Shown one piece after another: positions 1 to 5,978 of a DNA stretch of 5,978 nt. The position numbers and the translations under genes were made by a program. This DNA comes from DATCYZ01 sp036526195 (GTDB taxonomy: Bacteria; Pseudomonadota; Gammaproteobacteria; Burkholderiales; SG8-39), in the NCBI GenBank assembly GCA_036526195.1, contig DATCYZ010000088.1:1-5978 (forward strand), in the 5' to 3' direction. How positions within the stretch are numbered: the first letter of the stretch is position 1; each line of letters begins with the position of its first letter. The notes beneath the pieces were generated by a model, which saw only the letters and a program-made list of their open reading frames with translations, did no database searches and had not been told where the DNA came from.

Positions 1-456
<456 letters not shown>

Positions 457-461
457 TATAA

Positions 462-504
462 CCGTGCGCACTGCAGGCACCGCCTTGGCGGACCTGCGAC
501 ACGG
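462..504 (+). other. Hairpin in the 23S-5S transcribed spacer
   Basis: The first part of the spacer can fold into a three-segment stem. CCGTG (462-466) pairs with CACGG (500-504), GCAGG (473-477) with CCTGC (493-497), and CCGCC (480-484) with GGCGG (487-491), with small internal loops and a very short apical loop. No T-tract follows, so it is not an intrinsic terminator. A role in RNase processing of the 23S-5S precursor, or as a structural insulator between the mature RNAs, is an inference. No tRNA gene is present in this spacer. Confidence 0.5.
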
Positions 505-552
505 ATCAAGCGCGCAATTTCATTCCCATTCATCTTCATCCGAATCGCGGCT

Positions 553-586
553 CAGCGCGAGGCGACCTTTGTGTCGCAGCGCGAGG
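553..586 (+). repeat. Short direct repeat just upstream of 5S rRNA
   Basis: The ten-base word CAGCGCGAGG occurs at 553-562 and again at 577-586, a period of 24 bases. Between the copies, GCGAC (562-566) can pair with GTCGC (573-577) to make a small hairpin. The element lies directly before the 5S gene in the rRNA precursor and may belong to the 5S leader processing region. It is short enough that chance in GC-rich DNA is not excluded. Confidence 0.35.
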
Positions 587-598
587 AGCTCAAGGCCA

Positions 599-714
599 AT
601 CTGGCGGCCATAGCAACCTGGACCCACGCCTTCCCATCCCGAACAGGACCGTGAAACGGGTTCGCGCCGATGATAGTGTGCAATTGCGCATGCGAAAGTA
701 GGTCACCGCCAGGC
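599..714 (+). rRNA. rrf: 5S ribosomal RNA
   Basis: This is a complete 5S rRNA gene of about 116 bases, the usual length. The terminal helix I is visible: CTGGCGG (601-607) pairs with CCGCCAG (706-712). Conserved internal blocks are present, including GGCCATAGC after the 5' strand, TTCCCATCCCGAACAGGAC in the middle, GTGAAAC, GCGCCGATGATAGTG, and GCATGCGAAAGTAGGTCA before the 3' strand. The wording of the middle block is characteristic of Betaproteobacteria. It lies 142 bases after 23S in the same orientation and is followed at once by a terminator, so it is the last gene of the rRNA operon. The mature ends are estimated from helix I and could shift by a few bases; GGCC at 594-597 could extend the precursor stem with GGCC at 712-715. 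Confidence 0.96.
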
Positions 715-725
715 CATTCACCGAG

Positions 726-763
726 AAAGCCCGACCCCGAGAGGGGTCGGGCTTTTTTGTTTT
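726..763 (+). terminator. Intrinsic terminator of the rRNA operon
   Basis: A perfect 13-base-pair stem, AAAGCCCGACCCC (726-738) with GGGGTCGGGCTTT (743-755), is closed by a GAGA tetraloop (739-742) of the GNRA type. It runs directly into six T residues (753-758), then G and four more T residues. It begins 12 bases after the 5S rRNA, so it is the natural stop for rRNA transcription. It also separates this very active operon from the SOS operon downstream. On the opposite strand the tract after the stem is only TTTC, so strong bidirectional termination is not expected. Confidence 0.95.
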
Positions 764-777
764 CCGGTCCCGGAAAA
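760..777. repeat. 18-base palindrome between rRNA terminator and SOS promoter
   Basis: TTTTCCGG (760-767) and CCGGAAAA (770-777) are perfect 8-base inverted arms separated only by TC. The spacer is too short for a comfortable RNA loop without opening the inner pairs, so a DNA-binding site is as plausible as a second hairpin. It overlaps the end of the terminator T-tract and ends 8 bases before the predicted -35 element of the imuA promoter. I do not recognise it as the operator of a known regulator. Confidence 0.5.
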
Positions 778-784
778 TCAGGGA

Positions 785-813
785 TTGCCAGGCGCCACGA
801 TACTGTATAAAAA
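785..813 (+). promoter_or_regulatory. Predicted sigma70-type promoter of the imuA-imuB-dnaE2 operon
   Basis: TTGCCA (785-790) resembles the -35 consensus TTGACA with one mismatch. TATAAA (808-813) resembles the -10 consensus TATAAT with one mismatch. The spacer is the optimal 17 bases. The -10 lies inside the LexA operator, as expected for a tightly repressed SOS promoter. Transcription would start near base 820, giving a leader of about 23 bases to the preferred imuA start at 843. Confidence 0.8.
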
Positions 814-821
814 TACAGTAT
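800..821. promoter_or_regulatory. LexA operator (SOS box)
   Basis: The core TACTGTATAAAAATACAGTA (801-820) fits the gamma/betaproteobacterial LexA consensus CTG-N10-CAG with flanking TA, and it is a perfect dyad (TACTGTAT / ATACAGTA around AAAA). The symmetry extends one base further on each side (A800, T821). It covers the predicted -10 element, so bound LexA would block RNA polymerase. Cleavage of LexA after RecA activation would release the operon. imuA-imuB-dnaE2 operons are well-known LexA targets, so site and gene content support each other. Confidence 0.96.
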
Positions 822-842
822 TCGTTGCCCCGAGACCATCCC

Positions 843-1553
843 GTGACCTCCGTTCCCGCTCTCCTCGAGCGGCTCCTGCATCGCCATGCCGTATGGCGCG
901 GCGGCATCCCCGCATTGCCGGATGAGACAACCGTGCCGAGCGGGTTTGCATCGCTCGACCGCGCCTTGCCGGGCGGCGGGTGGCCCACCGGCGCCCTGAC
1001 GGAGATCCACGCGACGGTGCCGGGGACGGGGGAGATGCAGCTCATGCTGCCGGCCCTCGCCGCGCTGTCCGCAATGGAACGCCCGCATCTGCAGCTCTGG
1101 CTGGCGCCGCCGCACACGCCCTTCGCGCCCGCGCTCGAGCGCGCCAACATCGACCTGCGCGCGCTCGTCCTGGTGCGCACGGGAACACGTCAGGCGCTGC
1201 TGTGGGCGGCAGAGCAGGCCCTGCGCTCCGGCGCCTGCAGCGCGCTCTTGGCCTGGGTGCCGGAGATTCGCTACGTCGAACTGAAGCGGCTGGCCGTGGC
1301 CGCCGCGCAGGGGGCGAGCCTTGCCGTGCTGTTCCGCCCGCCCGGAGCACTGCAGGAAGCCTCCCCGGCCTGCCTGCGCCTGCAGCTCGAGCCCTGTACG
1401 GCCGGGCTGCAGGTTCATTTCCTCAAGCGGCGCGGCGCGCCCCGTGCCGTCCCCCTCACGTTGCCCGTCGACAGACCCGTCCATGCACTGGCTGGCCCTG
1501 CACTTTCCGCACTTCGCCCTCGAGATCCTGTCGCGCGGGCATGCCTCGCCTGA
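843..1553 (+). CDS. imuA: ImuA, RecA-like accessory protein of the SOS mutasome
   Basis: The gene encodes 236 residues from a GTG start, in the usual size range for ImuA. The family is a RecA/SulA-like accessory factor that works with ImuB and DnaE2 in error-prone translesion synthesis in the cytoplasm. Family features visible: an N-terminal helix (LLERLLHRHAVWRG), then VPSGFASLDRALPGGGWPTGALTEI (residues 31-55, given here only as its position and key GGGW), and a C-terminal VHFLKRRG segment (191-198). The P-loop position reads VPGTGEMQL (59-67), with no lysine of the Walker A GKT/S, so ATP binding is doubtful. I chose GTG 843 over an in-frame TTG at 825 because TTG would lie about 5 bases from the predicted transcription start; only a weak GAG (832-834) precedes GTG at suitable spacing. 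It is the first gene after the LexA box. Its last 23 codons overlap imuB in another frame. Confidence 0.9.
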   Translation: MTSVPALLERLLHRHAVWRGGIPALPDETTVPSGFASLDRALPGGGWPTGALTEIHATVPGTGEMQLMLPALAALSAMERPHLQLWLAPPHTPFAPALERANIDLRALVLVRTGTRQALLWAAEQALRSGACSALLAWVPEIRYVELKRLAVAAAQGASLAVLFRPPGALQEASPACLRLQLEPCTAGLQVHFLKRRGAPRAVPLTLPVDRPVHALAGPALSALRPRDPVARACLA

Positions 1554-2925
1554 GCCGGGGGCGAGGCCCCTGGTGATCGCCGAGGCCGGGACCGTGTTCG
1601 CGTGCGCGCCGCAGGCTGAGGCCCTCGGCGTGCATCCGGGCATGACGCTCTCCGCGGCGTGGGTGCGGATCCCGCAGCTGCGCGTGCGGACGCGCAGGCC
1701 AAGCGACGAGAACACGGCGCTCGAAGGGATCGGCGCATGGATGTGCCGCTTCACCCCGCGGGTGTCGATCGAGCCGACACAGGGCATTGTGGCGGAAGTC
1801 GAAGGCAGTCTGCGGCTCTTCGGCGGACTGCCGATGCTTGCGGCCCGGGTGCGCGCCGGACTCCGGGACCTCGGCTTTGGCGCGCAGCTTGCGGCCGCCC
1901 CGACAGCGAGCGGCGCCTGCTGGCTTGCACGGTCAGGGGCGGAGCGACTGATCGAGCCCGGTGCGGGACTGGACGACGCGCTGGACGAAGTGCCGGCCAC
2001 GCTGGTGTGCGACACGCAGGACGGGCGCAGGCTGCTCCAGTCCCTCGGCCTGCGCACGGTGGGGGCCCTGCGCGCCCTGCCGCGGGCAGCGCTTGCGCGC
2101 CGTTTCGGCCCGGGGCTGCCGGACGCACTTGATCGCGCGTTCGGCCGCGCGCCCGAACTGCGGCGCTTCTTCACGCCGCCCGCACGGTTTTCCGCGAATC
2201 TCGAGCTGCCCGCTGAAGTGACGCATGCCGAAGGCCTGTTGTTCGCGGCCCGCCGCCTGCTCCTGCAACTGGAAGGCCTGCTGGTCGCGCAGCAGGCGGG
2301 CGTGCGCAGGTTCGAGCTTGTCCTGTTTCATCGACGCGTGCCGCCGTGCCGGATTGAAGTCGGACTTGCATCCCCGGGACGCGACACCGACCGCCTGCTT
2401 CAGCTCCTGCGCGAACGTCTTGCCGCCTCCGCGCTTGTCGCGCCGGTGCACACGATCCGCCTCGGGGCCGGTGCATGGGTCCCCTTCGGCGGCAGCGCCA
2501 CGGGACTGTTCAGGGATGCACGAATCGACACCGAGGCGGCCGGACAGCTGATTGAACGCCTGCAGGCACGGCTCGGGAACGAAGCCGTCCACGGACTCGG
2601 GACCCGGGAAGACCATCGCCCGGAGCGGGCCTGGCGCAGGCTGGCACCCGGGCAGGCCCCGGCGCGCGGCCTCCCGGCGCCGGGACCGCGGCCCCTGTGG
2701 CTTCTCGAGCCGCCGCGCGCGCTCAGGGAAGTCGCCGGCGCGCCGCATGACCCCGAACACGGCGCACTCGAGTTGCTGGCAGGCCCCGAGCGCATCGAAG
2801 CCGGGTGGTGGGATGGCGAGGACGTGACACGCGACTATTTCATTGCGCGCGCCCCGAACGCGGCGTGCCTCTGGATCTTCCGCCATCCTGGCGGGGCCTG
2901 GTACCTGCACGGCCTGTTCGCCTGA
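1483..2925 (+). CDS. imuB: ImuB, catalytically degenerate Y-family polymerase-like mutasome hub
   Basis: The gene encodes 480 residues, typical for ImuB. The start ATG 1483 is chosen because MHWLALHFPHFALEIL is the conserved N-terminus; the frame is open further upstream but that part reads as imuA in its own frame. The Y-family fold is recognisable: N-terminal palm strand (2-10), EVEGSLRLFGG palm motif (105-115), GVRRFELVLF (273-282) in the little-finger-like part, and a helix-hairpin-helix-like stretch (about 185-225). The catalytic acids are lost: the first motif has no Asp, and the position of the SIDEA Asp-Glu pair reads Gln100-Gly101. The C-terminus (434-480) carries the ImuB-specific GPERIEAGWWDG..DYF..WYLHGLFA block, which in known systems lies in the region binding ImuA and DnaE2. 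A canonical QLxLF clamp-binding motif is not seen; ATGLF (339-343) is the closest candidate. No clear ribosome binding site precedes the start, so coupling to imuA translation is likely. Confidence 0.95.
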   Translation: MHWLALHFPHFALEILSRGHASPEPGARPLVIAEAGTVFACAPQAEALGVHPGMTLSAAWVRIPQLRVRTRRPSDENTALEGIGAWMCRFTPRVSIEPTQGIVAEVEGSLRLFGGLPMLAARVRAGLRDLGFGAQLAAAPTASGACWLARSGAERLIEPGAGLDDALDEVPATLVCDTQDGRRLLQSLGLRTVGALRALPRAALARRFGPGLPDALDRAFGRAPELRRFFTPPARFSANLELPAEVTHAEGLLFAARRLLLQLEGLLVAQQAGVRRFELVLFHRRVPPCRIEVGLASPGRDTDRLLQLLRERLAASALVAPVHTIRLGAGAWVPFGGSATGLFRDARIDTEAAGQLIERLQARLGNEAVHGLGTREDHRPERAWRRLAPGQAPARGLPAPGPRPLWLLEPPRALREVAGAPHDPEHGALELLAGPERIEAGWWDGEDVTRDYFIARAPNAACLWIFRHPGGAWYLHGLFA

Positions 2926-2949
2926 GGGTGGCCCCGGTCCTGCACACCC

Positions 2950-5900
2950 ATGTCTTCCGACCCCTCCCGGCGGCTTCCTGCCTATGCGGAGCTGCACTGT
3001 CGTTCGAATTTCACCTTCCTGCACGGGGCCTCGCACCCCGAGGAACTGGTCGAGCGTGCCGCGGCGCTTGGTTACGCGGCGCTCGCGCTCACGGATGAGT
3101 GCTCGCTTGCCGGCGTGGTGCGTGCGCACGCGGCCGCCCGGCGCTGCGGGCTTGCGCTCATTATCGGCAGCGAAATTCGCCTCGAAGACGGCGAGACGCT
3201 CGTGTTGCTGGCGCCCGATCGTTGTGCCTATGGCGCGATTGCCGCCTTGATCACCGCCGGGCGACGGCGCGCGCGCAAGGGGCAGTACCGCCTGTCGCAC
3301 GGCGACCTCGATCTTCTCGGGGGCAGCGGCACGCTGGCGCTCCTCGTGCCGCACGCCGGGCTGCGGGTCGACACCGCACGCCGGCTCGCGGCACGTTTCC
3401 CGGGCGCGATCTGGCTGGCGGCCGAACTGCACTGCGGCCCGGATGATCGTGCGAAGTTCTCCGGATTGCGTGCGCTTGCCGCCACGACCGGGATCCCGCT
3501 GGTCGCCGCCGGCGGGGCGCTCATGCATGTGCGTTCGCGCCGCCGGCTCGCGGACACGCTGACCGCCATTCGCCTGGGGCGTCCCGTGTCGGCCTGCGGC
3601 CGGGCGCTGCAGTCGAACGCGGAACGGCACCTGCGCCTGCGCATGCGTCTGGCGCAACTGTACCCGCCTGAATTGCTCGCCGAGACGGTGGCGATCGCCG
3701 AACGCTGCCGCTTTTCCCTCGACACGCTGCGCTACGAGTACCCCGAGGAACTGGTGCCGGCCGGTGACACCCCGGAAGGGCGCCTGCGCCACCTGACGGA
3801 AGAGGGCCTCGCCTGGCGCTTTCCCGGGGGCGTGCCGGAGGCGGTCCGCTCGATCATCGAGCACGAACTCGCGCTGATCTCGGAACTGCGCTACGAGGCG
3901 TTCTTCCTCACGGTGCACGACCTGGTGCGCTTCGCGCGTGGCCGGGGGATCCTCTGCCAGGGACGCGGCTCGGCGGCGAATTCCGCGGTCTGCCATGCGC
4001 TCGGCATCACCGAGGTCGATCCTGCGCGCATGACGATGCTGTTTGAACGCTTCATCTCGCGGGAACGCAGCGAACCGCCGGACATCGACGTCGACTTCGA
4101 GCACCAGCGGCGCGAGGAGGTGATCCAGTACGTCTATGCCAAGTACGGCCGCGAACGCGCCGCGCTCGCCGCCACTGTGATCTGCTACCGCCCCAAGAGC
4201 GCGGTGCGCGACGTCGGCCGGGCGCTGGGCTTGTCGGAACAACAGGTCGACCGGCTCTCGAAAGGGCTCGCCTGGTGGGATGACCGCAGCCGCTTGCCGG
4301 CGCAGGTGCGCGAGGCGGGACTGGATCCGGAGAGTCCCGTGATCGCGCGGCTGCTGGAACTCACCGCGGCCCTGATCGGCTTCCCGCGGCACCTTTCGCA
4401 GCATGTCGGCGGCTTCGTCATTTCACGGGGGCCGCTCTCCGAGCTGGTGCCGGTCGAGAACGCCGCGATGCCGGAACGCACCGTGATCCAGTGGGACAAG
4501 GACGACCTCGAGGCGCTCGGCCTGCTGAAGGTCGACGTGCTGGCGCTCGGCATGCTCTCGGCGATCCGGCGCGCGCTCGAGCTGGCCGGGGCGCGGCGCG
4601 GCACGCCGCTGTCGATCACCGACATCCCTGCGGAGGATCCGGCCACCTACGCGATGATCTGCAAGGCGGACACCGTGGGCGTGTTCCAGATCGAGTCGCG
4701 TGCACAGATGTCGATGCTGCCGCGCCTGCGGCCGGCCAATTTCTACGACCTGGTGATCGAAGTGGCCATCGTGCGCCCCGGACCGATCCAGGGCGGGATG
4801 GTGCATCCTTATCTGCGTCGCCGCCAGGGGCTGGAACCGGTGCGCTACCCCAGCGACGCGGTCCGGCAGGTGCTGGAGCGCACGCTCGGCGTGCCGATCT
4901 TCCAGGAACAGGTGATGCAGCTCGCCGTGGTCGCCGCGGGCTTCACGCCCGGCGACGCGGACAACCTGCGCCGCTCGATGGCGGCCTGGAAGCGTCGCGG
5001 CGGGCTGGAGCATTTCGAGGCGCGGCTGGTGAACGGCATGCTGGCGCGCGGCTACCGGCGCGAGTTCGCCGAGGGCATCTATCGGCAGATCCTCGGGTTC
5101 GGCGAGTACGGGTTCCCGGAATCCCACTCGGCGAGCTTTGCGTTGCTGGTCTACGTGTCGGCCTGGCTCAAGTGCCACGAGCCGGCGGCGTTCCTCGCCG
5201 CCCTGCTCAACAGCCAGCCGATGGGTTTCTCTGCGCCGGCGCAGCTGGTGCAGGACGCCCGCCGACACGGCGTCGAGGTGCGCCCGCCCGACGTCACCGC
5301 GAGCGCCTGGGACTGCACCCTGGAAGGCGATGCCGTGCGCCTCGGCCTGCGCCGGGTCGGCGGGTTGGCCGAGGCGACCGCCGCACGCATTGTCGAGGCG
5401 CGCGCGCAAGGCGCGTTCGACAGCGTCGAGGCCCTCGCGCAGCGCGCCCGGCTGGACGCCCGCGGCCTGCGCAGCCTTGCTGCGGGCGGCGCGCTGGCCG
5501 GCCTGGCAGGCCATCGCCGGCAGGCGCACTGGCAGGTCGCCGGCGTGCGGTCGTCGACCGGATTGCTGCAGGCTGCGCCCTCGCGCGAAGCGCCACTCGT
5601 CCTGCCAGCGGCGGAGGAGGGTGAGGAGATCGTCGCCGACTATGCCAGCCTCGGACTGACCCTGGGCCGGCATCCGCTCGCGCTGCTCCGCGTGCGCCCC
5701 GGGTTGCCCGGCACGGTTACCGCCACGGGGCTGCAGGTGCTGCCGCAGGGCCGCGCCGTCGCCGTGGCCGGACTGGTGACCTGCCGTCAGCGTCCTGACA
5801 CCGCGAGCGGCGTGGTGTTCGTGACGCTGGAAGACGAAACCGGGAGCATCAACGTCATCGTCTGGCGCAGGCTGTTCGATCCGGATCCCCCGACCCCCGC

Positions 5901-5978
5901 GGCCGCAGGCCAGCGTCGCGCGCTGCTCGGCGCCCGCCTGCTGGCGGTGCGCGGCGTGATCGAACGCGAGGGCGAGGT
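2950..5978 (+). CDS. dnaE2: DnaE2 (ImuC), error-prone DNA polymerase III alpha paralogue, 3' end missing
   Basis: An uninterrupted frame of 1,009 codons runs off the window end; DnaE2 proteins are usually somewhat over 1,000 residues, so only a short tail is missing. Domains in order: PHP domain (about 10-200), C-family polymerase palm and fingers (about 300-700) with GRGSAANSAVCHALGITEVDP (338-358, key residues GRGS and AANS), tandem helix-hairpin-helix region (about 795-850) and an OB fold starting near 935. The catalytic aspartates are intact: D380 and D382 in PPDIDVDFEH and D529 in LLKVDVLALGML. DnaE2-type signatures include ELHCRSNF (14-21), RERSEPPD (371-378), and GFGEYGFPESHSASFALL (about 716-733). 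The PHP metal positions read E14, H16 and R18, so PHP nuclease activity is unlikely. ATG 2950 is the only sensible start, 24 bases after the imuB stop; no Shine-Dalgarno lies close by, so coupled translation is likely. It is the catalytic subunit of the SOS mutasome. Confidence 0.96.
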   Translation, partial: MSSDPSRRLPAYAELHCRSNFTFLHGASHPEELVERAAALGYAALALTDECSLAGVVRAHAAARRCGLALIIGSEIRLEDGETLVLLAPDRCAYGAIAALITAGRRRARKGQYRLSHGDLDLLGGSGTLALLVPHAGLRVDTARRLAARFPGAIWLAAELHCGPDDRAKFSGLRALAATTGIPLVAAGGALMHVRSRRRLADTLTAIRLGRPVSACGRALQSNAERHLRLRMRLAQLYPPELLAETVAIAERCRFSLDTLRYEYPEELVPAGDTPEGRLRHLTEEGLAWRFPGGVPEAVRSIIEHELALISELRYEAFFLTVHDLVRFARGRGILCQGRGSAANSAVCHALGITEVDPARMTMLFERFISRERSEPPDIDVDFEHQRREEVIQYVYAKYGRERAALAATVICYRPKSAVRDVGRALGLSEQQVDRLSKGLAWWDDRSRLPAQVREAGLDPESPVIARLLELTAALIGFPRHLSQHVGGFVISRGPLSELVPVENAAMPERTVIQWDKDDLEALGLLKVDVLALGMLSAIRRALELAGARRGTPLSITDIPAEDPATYAMICKADTVGVFQIESRAQMSMLPRLRPANFYDLVIEVAIVRPGPIQGGMVHPYLRRRQGLEPVRYPSDAVRQVLERTLGVPIFQEQVMQLAVVAAGFTPGDADNLRRSMAAWKRRGGLEHFEARLVNGMLARGYRREFAEGIYRQILGFGEYGFPESHSASFALLVYVSAWLKCHEPAAFLAALLNSQPMGFSAPAQLVQDARRHGVEVRPPDVTASAWDCTLEGDAVRLGLRRVGGLAEATAARIVEARAQGAFDSVEALAQRARLDARGLRSLAAGGALAGLAGHRRQAHWQVAGVRSSTGLLQAAPSREAPLVLPAAEEGEEIVADYASLGLTLGRHPLALLRVRPGLPGTVTATGLQVLPQGRAVAVAGLVTCRQRPDTASGVVFVTLEDETGSINVIVWRRLFDPDPPTPAAAGQRRALLGARLLAVRGVIEREGE

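Noticed and set aside
457..598. A possible tRNA gene in the 23S-5S spacer.
   Set aside because: No T-arm GTTCGA-type motif, anticodon arm or CCA end is present; only a hairpin and a short repeat are seen.
825..842. TTG 825 as the imuA start, adding six residues.
   Set aside because: It would leave a leader of about 5 bases from the predicted transcription start and has no ribosome binding site. GTG 843 gives the usual ImuA N-terminus. It is not fully excluded, since leaderless starts exist.
1321..1482. An upstream extension of imuB, as the frame is open back to 1321.
   Set aside because: The conserved ImuB N-terminus starts at ATG 1483. The upstream part is conserved imuA sequence in its own frame.
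552..2174. A minus-strand open frame of 540 codons spanning 5S rRNA, the terminator, the SOS promoter, imuA and part of imuB.
   Set aside because: It runs through an rRNA gene, a terminator and an operator. The product is low-complexity Arg/Ala/Ser/Pro sequence.
1933..4404. A very long open frame on the minus strand (823 codons), antisense to imuB and dnaE2.
   Set aside because: Its translation is rich in Arg, Ala, Gly and Pro with no recognisable domain, and it lies opposite conserved mutasome genes. In GC-rich DNA with strong third-position bias such antisense frames are expected.
4423..5673. A minus-strand open frame (416 codons), and a plus-strand frame at 4491-5624 (377 codons) inside dnaE2.
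   Set aside because: Both lie wholly within the conserved DnaE2 polymerase region, whose own frame is intact and matches the family throughout. They show no domain of their own.

Overview
This 5,978-base window comes from a GC-rich proteobacterium, most likely a betaproteobacterium. The 3' end of 23S rRNA (a tail reading like ACTAATTGCCCGTG..GGCTTGACCCT), the 5S rRNA (internal TTCCCATCCCGAACAGGAC and GCCGATGATAGTG) and the LexA box sequence all fit that group. I cannot name the order or genus from the sequence alone.

Layout: bases 1-456 are the last part of a 23S rRNA gene, starting just before the peptidyl-transferase adenosine A2451 (E. coli numbering). A 142-base transcribed spacer with a strong hairpin follows, then 5S rRNA (about 599-714) and a textbook intrinsic terminator (726-763) that closes the rRNA operon. 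Within about 50 bases of that terminator lies a sigma70-type promoter. Its -10 element is embedded in a perfect LexA operator (TACTGTAT-AAAA-ATACAGTA).

From there to the window end everything is on the + strand and forms one SOS-controlled operon: imuA (843-1553), imuB (1483-2925) and dnaE2, also called imuC (from 2950, running off the end of the window). imuA and imuB overlap by 71 bases in different frames. imuB and dnaE2 are 24 bases apart. None of the three genes has a strong Shine-Dalgarno sequence, which suggests translational coupling.

Together the three genes encode the ImuA-ImuB-DnaE2 mutasome, the SOS-induced translesion synthesis complex that replaces UmuDC/Pol V in many bacteria. 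DnaE2 keeps the three polymerase aspartates and is the likely catalytic subunit. ImuB is a Y-family-like protein that has lost its catalytic acidic residues and acts as a hub. ImuA is a RecA-like protein with a degenerate P-loop. Induction after DNA damage would give error-prone bypass and mutagenesis.

The system is known, so I do not claim a new one. The more unusual points are its position directly behind an rRNA operon, the long imuA/imuB overlap, the lack of a canonical clamp-binding motif in ImuB, and an unexplained 18-base palindrome between the rRNA terminator and the SOS promoter. The minus strand shows only long open frames antisense to these genes, as expected in GC-rich DNA, and no convincing gene.
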